Origin: JACZXQ01 sp036986155
Lineage (GTDB): Bacteria; Gemmatimonadota; Gemmatimonadetes; Longimicrobiales; Gaopeijiaceae
Direction of reading: 5' to 3'
Assembly: GCA_036986155.1 (NCBI GenBank)
Contig: BTRA01000152.1
Location: 1 to 6,809 of the forward strand
Length of the DNA stretch: 6,809 bases
Shown: one piece after another, positions 1 through 5,893 of the stretch
Position numbering within the stretch: the stretch's first letter is position 1
How the letters are laid out: every line of letters starts with the position of its first letter
Program-made: the position numbers and the translations under genes
Notes under the pieces: generated by a model
Seen by the model: the letters and a program-made list of their open reading frames with translations, nothing else
The model's database searches: none
Told to the model about the DNA's origin: nothing

Positions 1-1841
1 GCTCGTTCGAGCTGCCGCACGCCCGCCTCACGGGTGTACTTCTGAATCACCGAGAGAAGAGCGTTCTCGTCCAGGTTGAACTCACCCTCCTCGAGGCCGT
101 TCTCCCTGTGTTGCCGGGGTAGCAGGTATCGCTTGGCGATCTCCAGCTTCTCTTGTTCGGTGTAACCGGAGAACTCCACGCGTTCCATGCGGTCGAGTAA
201 GGGTGCCGGAATGTGGTCCCAATAATTCGCGGTCGCGATGAAGAGCACTTCCGAGAGATCGAACGTGATCCCGAGATAGTGGTCGGTGAACGTGCTGTTC
301 TGCGCCGGATCCAGCACCTCCAGCAGTGCCGCGCTGGGATCGCCCTGGAACGAGACGCCCAGCTTGTCCACTTCATCCAACAGGAACACCGGGTTCTTGC
401 TCTTAGCTTGGCGCATACCCTGGATGATCCGTCCGGGCATGGCGCCCACATAGGTACGCCGGTGCCCACGGATGTCGGCTTCGTCGCGCGCACCGCCCAG
501 CGAGATCCGGACGTAGTTTCGTCCCAGCGAACGCGCAATAGACTTTGCGATACTCGTCTTTCCGACCCCGGGCGGACCCACGAAAAGCAGAATCGGCCCG
601 CGCCCTCCCGCGGGCTCGTCGCCTTCGACCGGCTGAGCGTCCTCGGACTCGCTGTCCCCAGCCGCCACGTCGTCCGGCCCATCGCCATCATCGACTGCCT
701 CTACCTCGATTTCGACCTCGTCCTCTTCAGCGTCTCCGCCAGCAGCCCGATCCAACTGGAGCTTCCGTACCGCCAGGAATTCCAGGATCCGGTCCTTGAC
801 TCGCTCGAGGCCGTAGTGGTCCTCGTCCAGTATCTCCTCTGCACGCGCGAGATCGATCTCGTCTTCGGACCTGGCGTTCCACGGGAGCTCCGTCACCCAT
901 TCCAAGAAGGTGCGGATCACCTGGTATTCTGCCGACTGGGGACTGGTGCGCTCGAGCCGCTTCAGCTCCCGCTCCACCTCGGACCGCTGCGTTTCGTCGA
1001 GATCCAACCCCTCGACGCGCTGGCGCAACTCCTCGACATCGTCACGCTCATCCTCGTCGCCGAGTTCTTTCTGGATCTGCTTGAGCTGCTCCCGCAGCAG
1101 CATCTCACGCTGGCGTTCGCCCAACTCCTCCTGCACCCGTGCCTGGATCTCTTCTTGGGCATCCAGCCGCGCCAACTCGCGCTCCACCGCGACCAATGCC
1201 CAGCGCATGCGCTCCTCGTCGTCGAGCGTCTCGAGCAGCTGTTGCTTGTCCTCGGTGGGGAGCTCGAGATAGAAGGCAACGAGGTCGGCGAACGCCCCGG
1301 GTTCGTCCACGCCCTGTATAAGTTGATTGAGCGCCTCGGCCGGCACGCCGCGTCGCGTGCCCAACTCCGCGGCCCTATCACGCAACTCTTGATCCAACGC
1401 CAGAAACGCGGCGTCCTCCGGGTCGGTGGCCTCCTGCCGCACCATCTCGAGCAAGACGGCACGCAGCATCGACTCACCTTCGGGTTCATACGAGAGCGCT
1501 TGGGCCCGTCCCTCGCCCTGTACGAGCAGCTGCACTCCACCTCGAACCCGATGGGTCTGGATGATCCTAACTACGGTGCCCACATTGTAGAGGACCTCCG
1601 GACTCGCGTCATCGACGTTTTCGCGCTGCGCAACGGCGAAGAGGCGCCGGTCTCCCTCGAGTGCCTCCTGTACCGCCTCGACCGTTCCGGGCCGGCCCGC
1701 CGAGATGGGCACCGCCACGCCTGGGTATACCACTGTATCTCGAAGGGGAAGCACTGGAAGCGTGTAACGCTCGCCCATGATGTCTCGCTCGCTATCCTCC
1801 CCAGACTCGTCGAGCCCGGGAACCGATGGATTAGTGTTCAT
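1..1841 (-). CDS. lon: ATP-dependent protease Lon (LonA type), partial: C-terminal proteolytic domain lies beyond the window
   Basis: Lon is a cytoplasmic hexameric AAA+ protease that unfolds and degrades damaged and regulatory proteins. The frame is open from the ATG at 1841-1839 to the window edge, giving about 613 codons. Order: a LON substrate-binding N domain with PVLPLRDTVVYPG near residues 29-41; a charged helical region including QIQKELG from about residue 253; then the AAA+ module with Walker A GPPGVGKT (422-429), GHRRTYVGAMPG, Walker B LLDEVDK with D489/E490, and LLDRME containing the probable arginine finger. The last visible residues, YTREAGVRQLER, match the alpha-helical AAA lid. 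The Ser-Lys protease domain is cut off by the window, not shown to be lost. About 48 residues of acidic linker interrupt the usual passage from the helical region into Walker A. No clear Shine-Dalgarno precedes the first ATG. The next in-frame ATG (1778-1776, residue 22) lies nearer the usual Lon start, so the true start is uncertain. Confidence 0.96.
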   Translation of the reverse strand, partial: MNTNPSVPGLDESGEDSERDIMGERYTLPVLPLRDTVVYPGVAVPISAGRPGTVEAVQEALEGDRRLFAVAQRENVDDASPEVLYNVGTVVRIIQTHRVRGGVQLLVQGEGRAQALSYEPEGESMLRAVLLEMVRQEATDPEDAAFLALDQELRDRAAELGTRRGVPAEALNQLIQGVDEPGAFADLVAFYLELPTEDKQQLLETLDDEERMRWALVAVERELARLDAQEEIQARVQEELGERQREMLLREQLKQIQKELGDEDERDDVEELRQRVEGLDLDETQRSEVERELKRLERTSPQSAEYQVIRTFLEWVTELPWNARSEDEIDLARAEEILDEDHYGLERVKDRILEFLAVRKLQLDRAAGGDAEEDEVEIEVEAVDDGDGPDDVAAGDSESEDAQPVEGDEPAGGRGPILLFVGPPGVGKTSIAKSIARSLGRNYVRISLGGARDEADIRGHRRTYVGAMPGRIIQGMRQAKSKNPVFLLDEVDKLGVSFQGDPSAALLEVLDPAQNSTFTDHYLGITFDLSEVLFIATANYWDHIPAPLLDRMERVEFSGYTEQEKLEIAKRYLLPRQHRENGLEEGEFNLDENALLSVIQKYTREAGVRQLER

Positions 1842-1864
1842 TCGATGAAGATGTAACCCCTTGC

Positions 1865-1892
1865 ATGATCCTTGCCAGTGCAAACGAGTCAA
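1865..1892 (-). promoter_or_regulatory. Candidate sigma70-type promoter for lon
   Basis: On the minus strand TTGACT (1892-1887, five of six matches to the -35 consensus) is followed after 16 bases by GATCAT (1870-1865, four of six to the -10 consensus, including the conserved second A and last T). Transcription would begin near 1858, leaving a leader of under 20 bases before the first ATG, with no obvious ribosome binding site. A small inverted repeat, TTGCA (1861-1865) and TGCAA (1879-1883), overlaps the -10/spacer region and could be an operator or chance. I see no CIRCE-like heat-shock element. Confidence 0.35.
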
Positions 1893-1986
1893 AATCCTGC
1901 CTTGTTCGCAGAGGCCCTGTCATATTGTCGGCCTTTTACCGCCACTCTGCACCATGTAGCTTGCTCTTGCCCGCACTCCCTCTCTT

Positions 1987-1991
1987 GGAGG
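1987..1991 (+). promoter_or_regulatory. Ribosome binding site of the MBL-fold hydrolase gene
   Basis: GGAGG is a near-perfect Shine-Dalgarno core. It lies 8 bases before an in-frame TTG (2000-2002) and 14 bases before an in-frame ATG (2006-2008). The normal spacing to TTG favours that codon as the start, although ATG two codons later cannot be excluded. It also argues against the upstream ATG-type frame extension starting at 1865. Confidence 0.6.
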
Positions 1992-1999
1992 CCCCTTTT

Positions 2000-2626
2000 T
2001 TGGACATGCTCGACGGCATCACCTGGTTCCGGCAGTCGTCCGTGCGCATCAAGCGTGAGGGCATCGAGTTGCACGTGGACCCGTGGGGCGTCACAGAAGC
2101 GAGCCAGTCGGACTACATCCTAATCACACACCCACACTACGATAATTTCTCGGAGGACGACATTGCCCGCGCGCGCGGTCCGAGCACCGTCGTAGTGGCT
2201 CCCGCCTCGATGAGAAAGCAGCTCGAGCAAATAGACCACCTCATGCGGCCCGGGGACATGATTCAGTTGGCCGGCGTGGATATCCTCGCCGTTCCGGCAT
2301 ACAACACCTCGAAGAGATTTCACCCGCTGGAGAACGCGTGGCTCGGATACGTATTTACGCTCGGGGGCCTCACCTACTACCACGCTGGCGATACCGATCT
2401 GTTGGAGTCCATGAGTCAGATTCGCTGCGACGTGGCGTTTTTGCCGTGTGGCGGGCACTACACAATGGGACCGGAAGACGCAGCCCAGGCAGCCCAAGCA
2501 TGCGAAGCACGGCTGGTGATTCCTGTGCATTGGGGCGGTCCGGTAGGGTCCCGAGAAGACGCCGAGAAGGTAAAGAGCTTATTCCCCGGACGAGTCGAGG
2601 TGCTCGACCCTGGTATGCCGAGCTGA
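2000..2626 (+). CDS. MBL-fold metallo-hydrolase, UlaG/YtkL-like
   Basis: This is a cytoplasmic protein of about 208 residues with the metallo-beta-lactamase fold, usually a di-metal hydrolase of lactones, phosphodiesters or esters. The substrate here cannot be read from sequence. Numbering from the ATG at 2006, I see an N-terminal ITWFRQSS strand, DPWG (25-28), the metal motif THPHYDN (41-47), VPAYN (96-100) followed by FHP, HAGDTD (126-131), GGHYTMGPEDA (149-159) and PVHWGG (174-179). These match the order and spacing of the UlaG/YtkL-like group (COG2220), and the length is near normal. The canonical HxHxDH motif ends in Asn instead of His at residue 47, which may weaken the second metal site. 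No signal peptide is convincing. The start is set by GGAGG at 1987-1991. It is divergent from lon and is the first of three close genes on this strand. Confidence 0.87.
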   Translation: MDMLDGITWFRQSSVRIKREGIELHVDPWGVTEASQSDYILITHPHYDNFSEDDIARARGPSTVVVAPASMRKQLEQIDHLMRPGDMIQLAGVDILAVPAYNTSKRFHPLENAWLGYVFTLGGLTYYHAGDTDLLESMSQIRCDVAFLPCGGHYTMGPEDAAQAAQACEARLVIPVHWGGPVGSREDAEKVKSLFPGRVEVLDPGMPS

Positions 2627-2684
2627 CCTTGAGATCGGTGAGATCCGCAGGCGCCGCTTCGCCGCTCCCGCCGGCCTCGCGATC

Positions 2685-4316
2685 TTGTCGGGCCTCTTCG
2701 CTCCGGCGTCGGCGAGCGTGACAGCCCAGATCGCGCCATCCATGGCAGGACGTTCGACCGTCTTCGCCCCGCAGGGGGCCGCGGCCACCAGCCAGCCGCT
2801 GGCCAGCACCACGGCGCTCGAGATGCTGCAACGAGGCGGAAACGCGATCGACGCCGCCGTGGCCGCGGCCGTCGTCCTCAACGTGGTCGAGCCTCACATG
2901 ACCGGCATGGGCGGCGACATGTTCGCGATCCTGTGGTCGGCCGACGAGCAGCGCCTGACGGGGCTGGATGCCTCCGGCCGAGCCGGATCTTTGATCAGCC
3001 CTCGGGTGTTGCGTGAGCGCGGTTTCGAATGCATGCCGGACACCGGCCCCGAGGCGATCACGGTGCCGGGCGCGCTGTCGGGCTGGATGGCACTCCTGAA
3101 GCGGTATGGCACGCTGTCGACGGCAGAGGCTCTCGCGCCGGCGATCCGCATCGCCGAAGAGGGCTTTCCGGTCACACCTATCATCGCGCGCCAATGGAGA
3201 GCCCAACGGGACAAGCTCAGCCGGGACCCCGGGGCCTCGGCGACCTACTTGATCGACGGCGAGGGGCCCGAAGCCGGTGAGTGGCGCACAAATCGAGACC
3301 TCGCCACAACGTTGCGCACGATTGCCCGCGAGGGCCCCGGAGCTTTCTACGGTGGCGACTTGGGGCGCCGCGTGGTGGACGGACTGCACGAGCTCGGTGG
3401 GTTCCTGACCCTCGAGGATCTGAAGCACCACGAAGCGCGCTGGGTCGACCCGATCTCCGCGGACTTTCGTGGATACACTGTCTGGGAGCTTCCGCCGGCA
3501 GGACAGGGCGTCGCCGCGCTCCAGATGCTCAAGCTGCTCGAACCGCTCGACCTGGAGGGCATGGGGCACAACTCGGCTGCCTATCTGCATCACCTGATCG
3601 AGACCAAGAAGCTGGCCTTCGCCGACCTCGGGAGGTACGTGGCCGACCCGGACTCCATGGAGGTCTCGGCCGAGGCGCTATTGGACGCCGGATACATGGA
3701 TACGAGGCGAGCGCTTATCGACCCCGAGCGCGCGACGCAGCGCGCGGACCCGGGGAGGGCCGCCACCGAGAGCGAGACGATCTACCTGTCCGTGGCGGAC
3801 AAGGACGGCAACATGGTCTCGCTGATTAATAGCATCTTCGGCCACTTCGGCTCCGGCGTAGTCGTGGCCGGCACTGGACTGGTGCTTCAGAACCGCGGCG
3901 CGGGCTTCACCCTCGACGACGGCCACGCCAATCAGGTCGCAGCGCGCAAGCGCCCGTTCCACACGATCATCCCAGGGTTCGTAACGAAGGACGGCGCACC
4001 GTGGATGGCGTTCGGCCTCATGGGCGGCGCGATGCAGCCCCAGGGACATGTCCAGATGTTGATCAACCTCATGGTCTTCGGCATGGACCTCCAGCAATCC
4101 GTCGACGCTGCCCGCTTCCGTCACATGAACGGAACGCGCGTTGCGTTCGAGAGCCCGATCGGGCCGGAGGTGAGAGCGGCACTCGAAGCCATGGGCCATG
4201 AGCTGATCGATGAGAACGATGTCGCATTCGGCGGCGCACAGGGCGTAATCAAGCTGGAGCGGGGTTGGGCAGCGGGATCGGATCCCCGTAAGGACGGAAT
4301 GGCGGTGGGCCACTAG
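2685..4316 (+). CDS. ggt: Gamma-glutamyltransferase family protein (YwrD-like, lid-less Ntn hydrolase)
   Basis: GGT-family proteins self-cleave into two subunits and use the new N-terminal Thr to transfer or hydrolyse gamma-glutamyl or related acyl-amide groups. Numbered from the TTG at 2685: NAIDAAVAAA (53-62), VEPHMTGMGGDMF (68-80), SGRAG with R99 at the substrate-carboxylate position, and TIYLSVADKDGN beginning at T365 (codon 3777-3779), the predicted nucleophile and cleavage point. The C-terminal half has NRGAGF (403-408), KRPFHTIIP and GLMGGAMQPQGH (444-455). The E. coli-type lid loop is missing and the GSPGGS oxyanion motif is replaced, as I recall for YwrD-like members, so activity on glutathione is not assured. 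The start is uncertain: TTG 2685, GTG 2718 and ATG 2742 are in frame, none with a good ribosome site, and coding bias continues upstream to about 2630 through a signal-peptide-like stretch. It follows the MBL gene closely and ends 10 bases before the Nudix gene. Confidence 0.9.
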   Translation: MSGLFAPASASVTAQIAPSMAGRSTVFAPQGAAATSQPLASTTALEMLQRGGNAIDAAVAAAVVLNVVEPHMTGMGGDMFAILWSADEQRLTGLDASGRAGSLISPRVLRERGFECMPDTGPEAITVPGALSGWMALLKRYGTLSTAEALAPAIRIAEEGFPVTPIIARQWRAQRDKLSRDPGASATYLIDGEGPEAGEWRTNRDLATTLRTIAREGPGAFYGGDLGRRVVDGLHELGGFLTLEDLKHHEARWVDPISADFRGYTVWELPPAGQGVAALQMLKLLEPLDLEGMGHNSAAYLHHLIETKKLAFADLGRYVADPDSMEVSAEALLDAGYMDTRRALIDPERATQRADPGRAATESETIYLSVADKDGNMVSLINSIFGHFGSGVVVAGTGLVLQNRGAGFTLDDGHANQVAARKRPFHTIIPGFVTKDGAPWMAFGLMGGAMQPQGHVQMLINLMVFGMDLQQSVDAARFRHMNGTRVAFESPIGPEVRAALEAMGHELIDENDVAFGGAQGVIKLERGWAAGSDPRKDGMAVGH

Positions 4317-4319
4317 AGG
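4315..4319 (+). promoter_or_regulatory. Ribosome binding site of the Nudix gene, overlapping the ggt stop codon
   Basis: AGAGG overlaps the TAG stop of the preceding gene (4314-4316) and ends 7 bases before the ATG at 4327. This arrangement supports translational coupling and fixes the Nudix start. Confidence 0.65.
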
Positions 4320-4326
4320 TCTCCAG

Positions 4327-5190
4327 ATGAGCGATCCCGATTTCATCATCCCCAGCGACCGGCTACCCCCAGGGTTCGCCGAGCGCATCGAGCAACTACC
4401 CGAGGTGCCCGCCGTACCGCGTCCGGCCGCGACCATTGTCTTGACGCGTCCCGGCCCTGGAGCCCTGGAGGTCCTGCTGCTCAAGCGTTCGCGCAGCGCG
4501 GGATTCGTGCCGGGGGCATACGTCTTTCCCGGCGGGCGCGTCGACCGAGAGGACGCATCCGACGGACTCTTGACCCGAATGGACGGGGTGTCGGCGGCGG
4601 ACGCCTCAGCCCGACTGGCGTTGGACCCGGGGGCGGAGCCGCCGGCCGTGGCCTACTACCTGGCAGCGATTCGGGAGGCGTTCGAAGAAACCGGCATTCT
4701 CGTCGCCCACCGGGCCGATGGCAGCCCCGCACCCAACGCGGCCGACGATGCGAAGGTACTCCAGTGCCGGGACGACCTCCTGGCGGACGGCTCCATCTTC
4801 CCCGAGGTGCTCGATCGGCTCGGGTGCCGGCTGAACGGTGAGGCCGTGGAATACATCGCCCACTGGATCACGCCCAAGGTCGAACCGCGCCGCTACGACA
4901 CTCGCTTCTTCCTGGCGGCTGTCCCCCCCGATACACAACCCGAACTCCACGCCGCGGAGATCTCCGACAGCGTTTGGATCACGCCTCAAGCTGCGCTCGA
5001 CGGGAACAGCGACGGATCATTCCCCATGATCTTCCCTACCATCAAGACGCTCGAAGACCTGTCGGCGTTTCGCCATCCCTCCGAGGCGATCGAGGCCTAC
5101 CGGTCACACAGCATCCGGACGATCCTACCGACGCTGGTAAGGATCCAGGGAGGCGTTGGGATCAAGATCCCGGAGAACGACGACGGATAG
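4327..5190 (+). CDS. NUDIX hydrolase, NUDT19-like with split Nudix box
   Basis: Nudix enzymes cleave a diphosphate linked to another moiety, with Mg2+ or Mn2+ held by the Nudix box. This 287-residue protein begins its fold near AATIVLT (34-40), with LLLKRS and FVPGAYVFPGG (60-70). The box starts GGRVDRE (69-75) and ends REAFEETGI (116-124); R116, E117, E120, E121 and G123 fit the consensus. About 40 residues separate the two halves instead of the usual 7. An insertion at this place is a known trait of the eukaryotic peroxisomal NUDT19/RP2p group, whose members hydrolyse CoA and acyl-CoA. The C-terminal part (HWITPKVEPRRYDTRFF, then FPTIKTLEDL) also resembles that group. CoA-type substrates are therefore a family-based guess. 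No signal peptide or membrane segment is seen. The start has a good ribosome site, and the gene is closely coupled to the GGT-family gene upstream. Confidence 0.9.
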   Translation: MSDPDFIIPSDRLPPGFAERIEQLPEVPAVPRPAATIVLTRPGPGALEVLLLKRSRSAGFVPGAYVFPGGRVDREDASDGLLTRMDGVSAADASARLALDPGAEPPAVAYYLAAIREAFEETGILVAHRADGSPAPNAADDAKVLQCRDDLLADGSIFPEVLDRLGCRLNGEAVEYIAHWITPKVEPRRYDTRFFLAAVPPDTQPELHAAEISDSVWITPQAALDGNSDGSFPMIFPTIKTLEDLSAFRHPSEAIEAYRSHSIRTILPTLVRIQGGVGIKIPENDDG

Positions 5191-5230
5191 TACAAGCGCT
5201 CCGTCTCCCTCCTCCGCTCCTACCGCCACG

Positions 5231-5264
5231 GCCGGCTTCAAGGCAGAGCGACTTGAGTGTCGGC
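5231..5264. terminator. Possible bidirectional terminator hairpin between convergent genes
   Basis: GCCGGCTTCAAG (5231-5242) can pair imperfectly with CTTGAGTGTCGGC (5252-5264) across a 9-base loop. Two paired blocks, GCCG/CGGC and TCAAG/CTTGA, flank a small internal loop. It sits in the 111-base gap between the Nudix stop and the stop of the opposing membrane-protein gene, where a shared terminator is expected. There is no T-run on either side, so the call is weak. The rest of the gap holds nothing I recognise. Confidence 0.25.
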
Positions 5265-5301
5265 TCACCTGAGATTCGTGTTCGTGCATCCCCGGAGTCT
5301 C

Positions 5302-5751
5302 CTACGCGAGCACGCCACCGCGTTGCATGGTGCGTGCGTAGAGCCACAGGGCCACCGCGGCCAGGAAGATTACCGCGGTGAAGACGAGGGTGAAGGGGTC
5401 CCCCATGACGGCGAGTCCGTCGGCCAAGATGAAATTATGGAATGTGGTGAGCACCATCGCGATGAGGGACACCAGGAATACTTGAACTGCGAAACGGTTT
5501 CTCATGAGCAACAGGACCGACCCGACCACACCGCCCCAAACCGCTACGGCCCATGCCCCGACCACCCAGGCCGGAAACCCGTAGAAGAACTCTAGCTGCT
5601 CCGGTGTGAAGCTGCTCATGTACGCCTCGCTTTTGGTCTGCGTCATGACGTAGTCCATCGCACCAAACAAGTCCCACAGGAGTGCGATCACGCCTACCAC
5701 CCAGAGGTGGCGGGGAGTGGAGTGAGTTCGTGCGTCCGGTGTTTCCGACAT
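5302..5751 (-). CDS. Conserved small integral membrane protein with four predicted helices, function unknown
   Basis: This 149-residue protein has four hydrophobic segments at about residues 16-36, 59-83, 87-110 and 119-139. The first two are separated by a hydrophilic stretch of about 20 residues (MTQTKSEAYMSSFTPEQLEF). A short polar N-terminus and an Arg-containing C-terminus (YARTMQRGG) are probably outside the membrane core. It lacks motifs of a known enzyme or channel. I have an impression that relatives in databases carry the label 'sugar transporter', but nothing here supports that: it is far too short for a classical sugar permease and does not show the SWEET repeat pattern. The start at 5751-5749 is chosen because GGAGG lies 5 bases upstream; an upstream ATG at 5784 has no such site. 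It converges on the Nudix gene and lies 142 bases after the stop of the extracytoplasmic protein gene on the same strand. Confidence 0.8.
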   Translation of the reverse strand: MSETPDARTHSTPRHLWVVGVIALLWDLFGAMDYVMTQTKSEAYMSSFTPEQLEFFYGFPAWVVGAWAVAVWGGVVGSVLLLMRNRFAVQVFLVSLIAMVLTTFHNFILADGLAVMGDPFTLVFTAVIFLAAVALWLYARTMQRGGVLA

Positions 5752-5756
5752 GACAT

Positions 5757-5761
5757 CCTCC
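5757..5761 (-). promoter_or_regulatory. Ribosome binding site of the four-helix membrane protein gene
   Basis: On the minus strand GGAGG (5761-5757) lies 5 bases before the ATG at 5751-5749. It decides this start over the in-frame ATG at 5784, eleven codons upstream, where no comparable site exists. Confidence 0.6.
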
Positions 5762-5850
5762 GTGATTCCCTGGTTGTTGGCCACGCTGCCCGTCGAGGCA
5801 TCGCAAGGTAGGGTGCACGGTGGTCATTGAGCGAGGGGGGCCTTCGGTCC

Positions 5851-5890
5851 GGCGGAGCATTGGGGCTTCAAGCCGCCCACCGGCTCCGCC
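5851..5890 (-). terminator. Inverted repeat immediately after the extracytoplasmic protein gene, possible terminator or mRNA-stabilising hairpin
   Basis: GGCGGAGC (5851-5858) and GCTCCGCC (5883-5890) are perfect 8-base inverted repeats with a 24-base loop. The loop itself contains a smaller GGCT-TCA-AGCC hairpin (5864-5874). It begins 3 bases after the TGA at 5896-5894. No T-run follows on the minus strand, so intrinsic termination is unproven; mRNA protection or a Rho-associated end are alternatives. The remainder of the 142-base spacer shows no recognisable promoter. Confidence 0.4.
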
Positions 5891-5893
5891 GAG

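Noticed and set aside
1..1841. Lon as a truncated or broken gene
   Set aside because: The protease domain is absent only because the window ends; the frame is intact throughout the visible part, so there is no sign of a pseudogene.
213..1856. 547-codon open frame on the plus strand, antisense to lon
   Set aside because: It lies opposite clear Lon coding sequence with all family motifs. Its translation is rich in Leu, Arg and His with no domain, as expected from the complement of GC-biased codons.
1865..1999. 45-residue N-terminal extension of the MBL protein
   Set aside because: It precedes a good Shine-Dalgarno at 1987-1991, has weak codon bias, and the family normally begins at the ITW strand near residue 5 of the shorter form.
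2370..3593. 407-codon minus-strand open frame
   Set aside because: It is antisense to the end of the MBL gene and the first half of the GGT gene, both with clear motifs; its translation is Arg-rich and has no recognisable domain.
3678..4484. 268-codon minus-strand open frame
   Set aside because: It is antisense to the GGT and Nudix genes and shows only low-complexity Arg/His/Val-rich sequence.
5257..5595. 112-codon plus-strand open frame rich in Asp, Glu, Gly and His
   Set aside because: It is antisense to the four-helix membrane protein, whose hydrophobic pattern and ribosome site mark it as the real gene.
5752..5784. 11-residue N-terminal extension of the four-helix protein
   Set aside because: The downstream ATG at 5751 has GGAGG at suitable distance, which would lie inside the extension; the upstream ATG has no such site.
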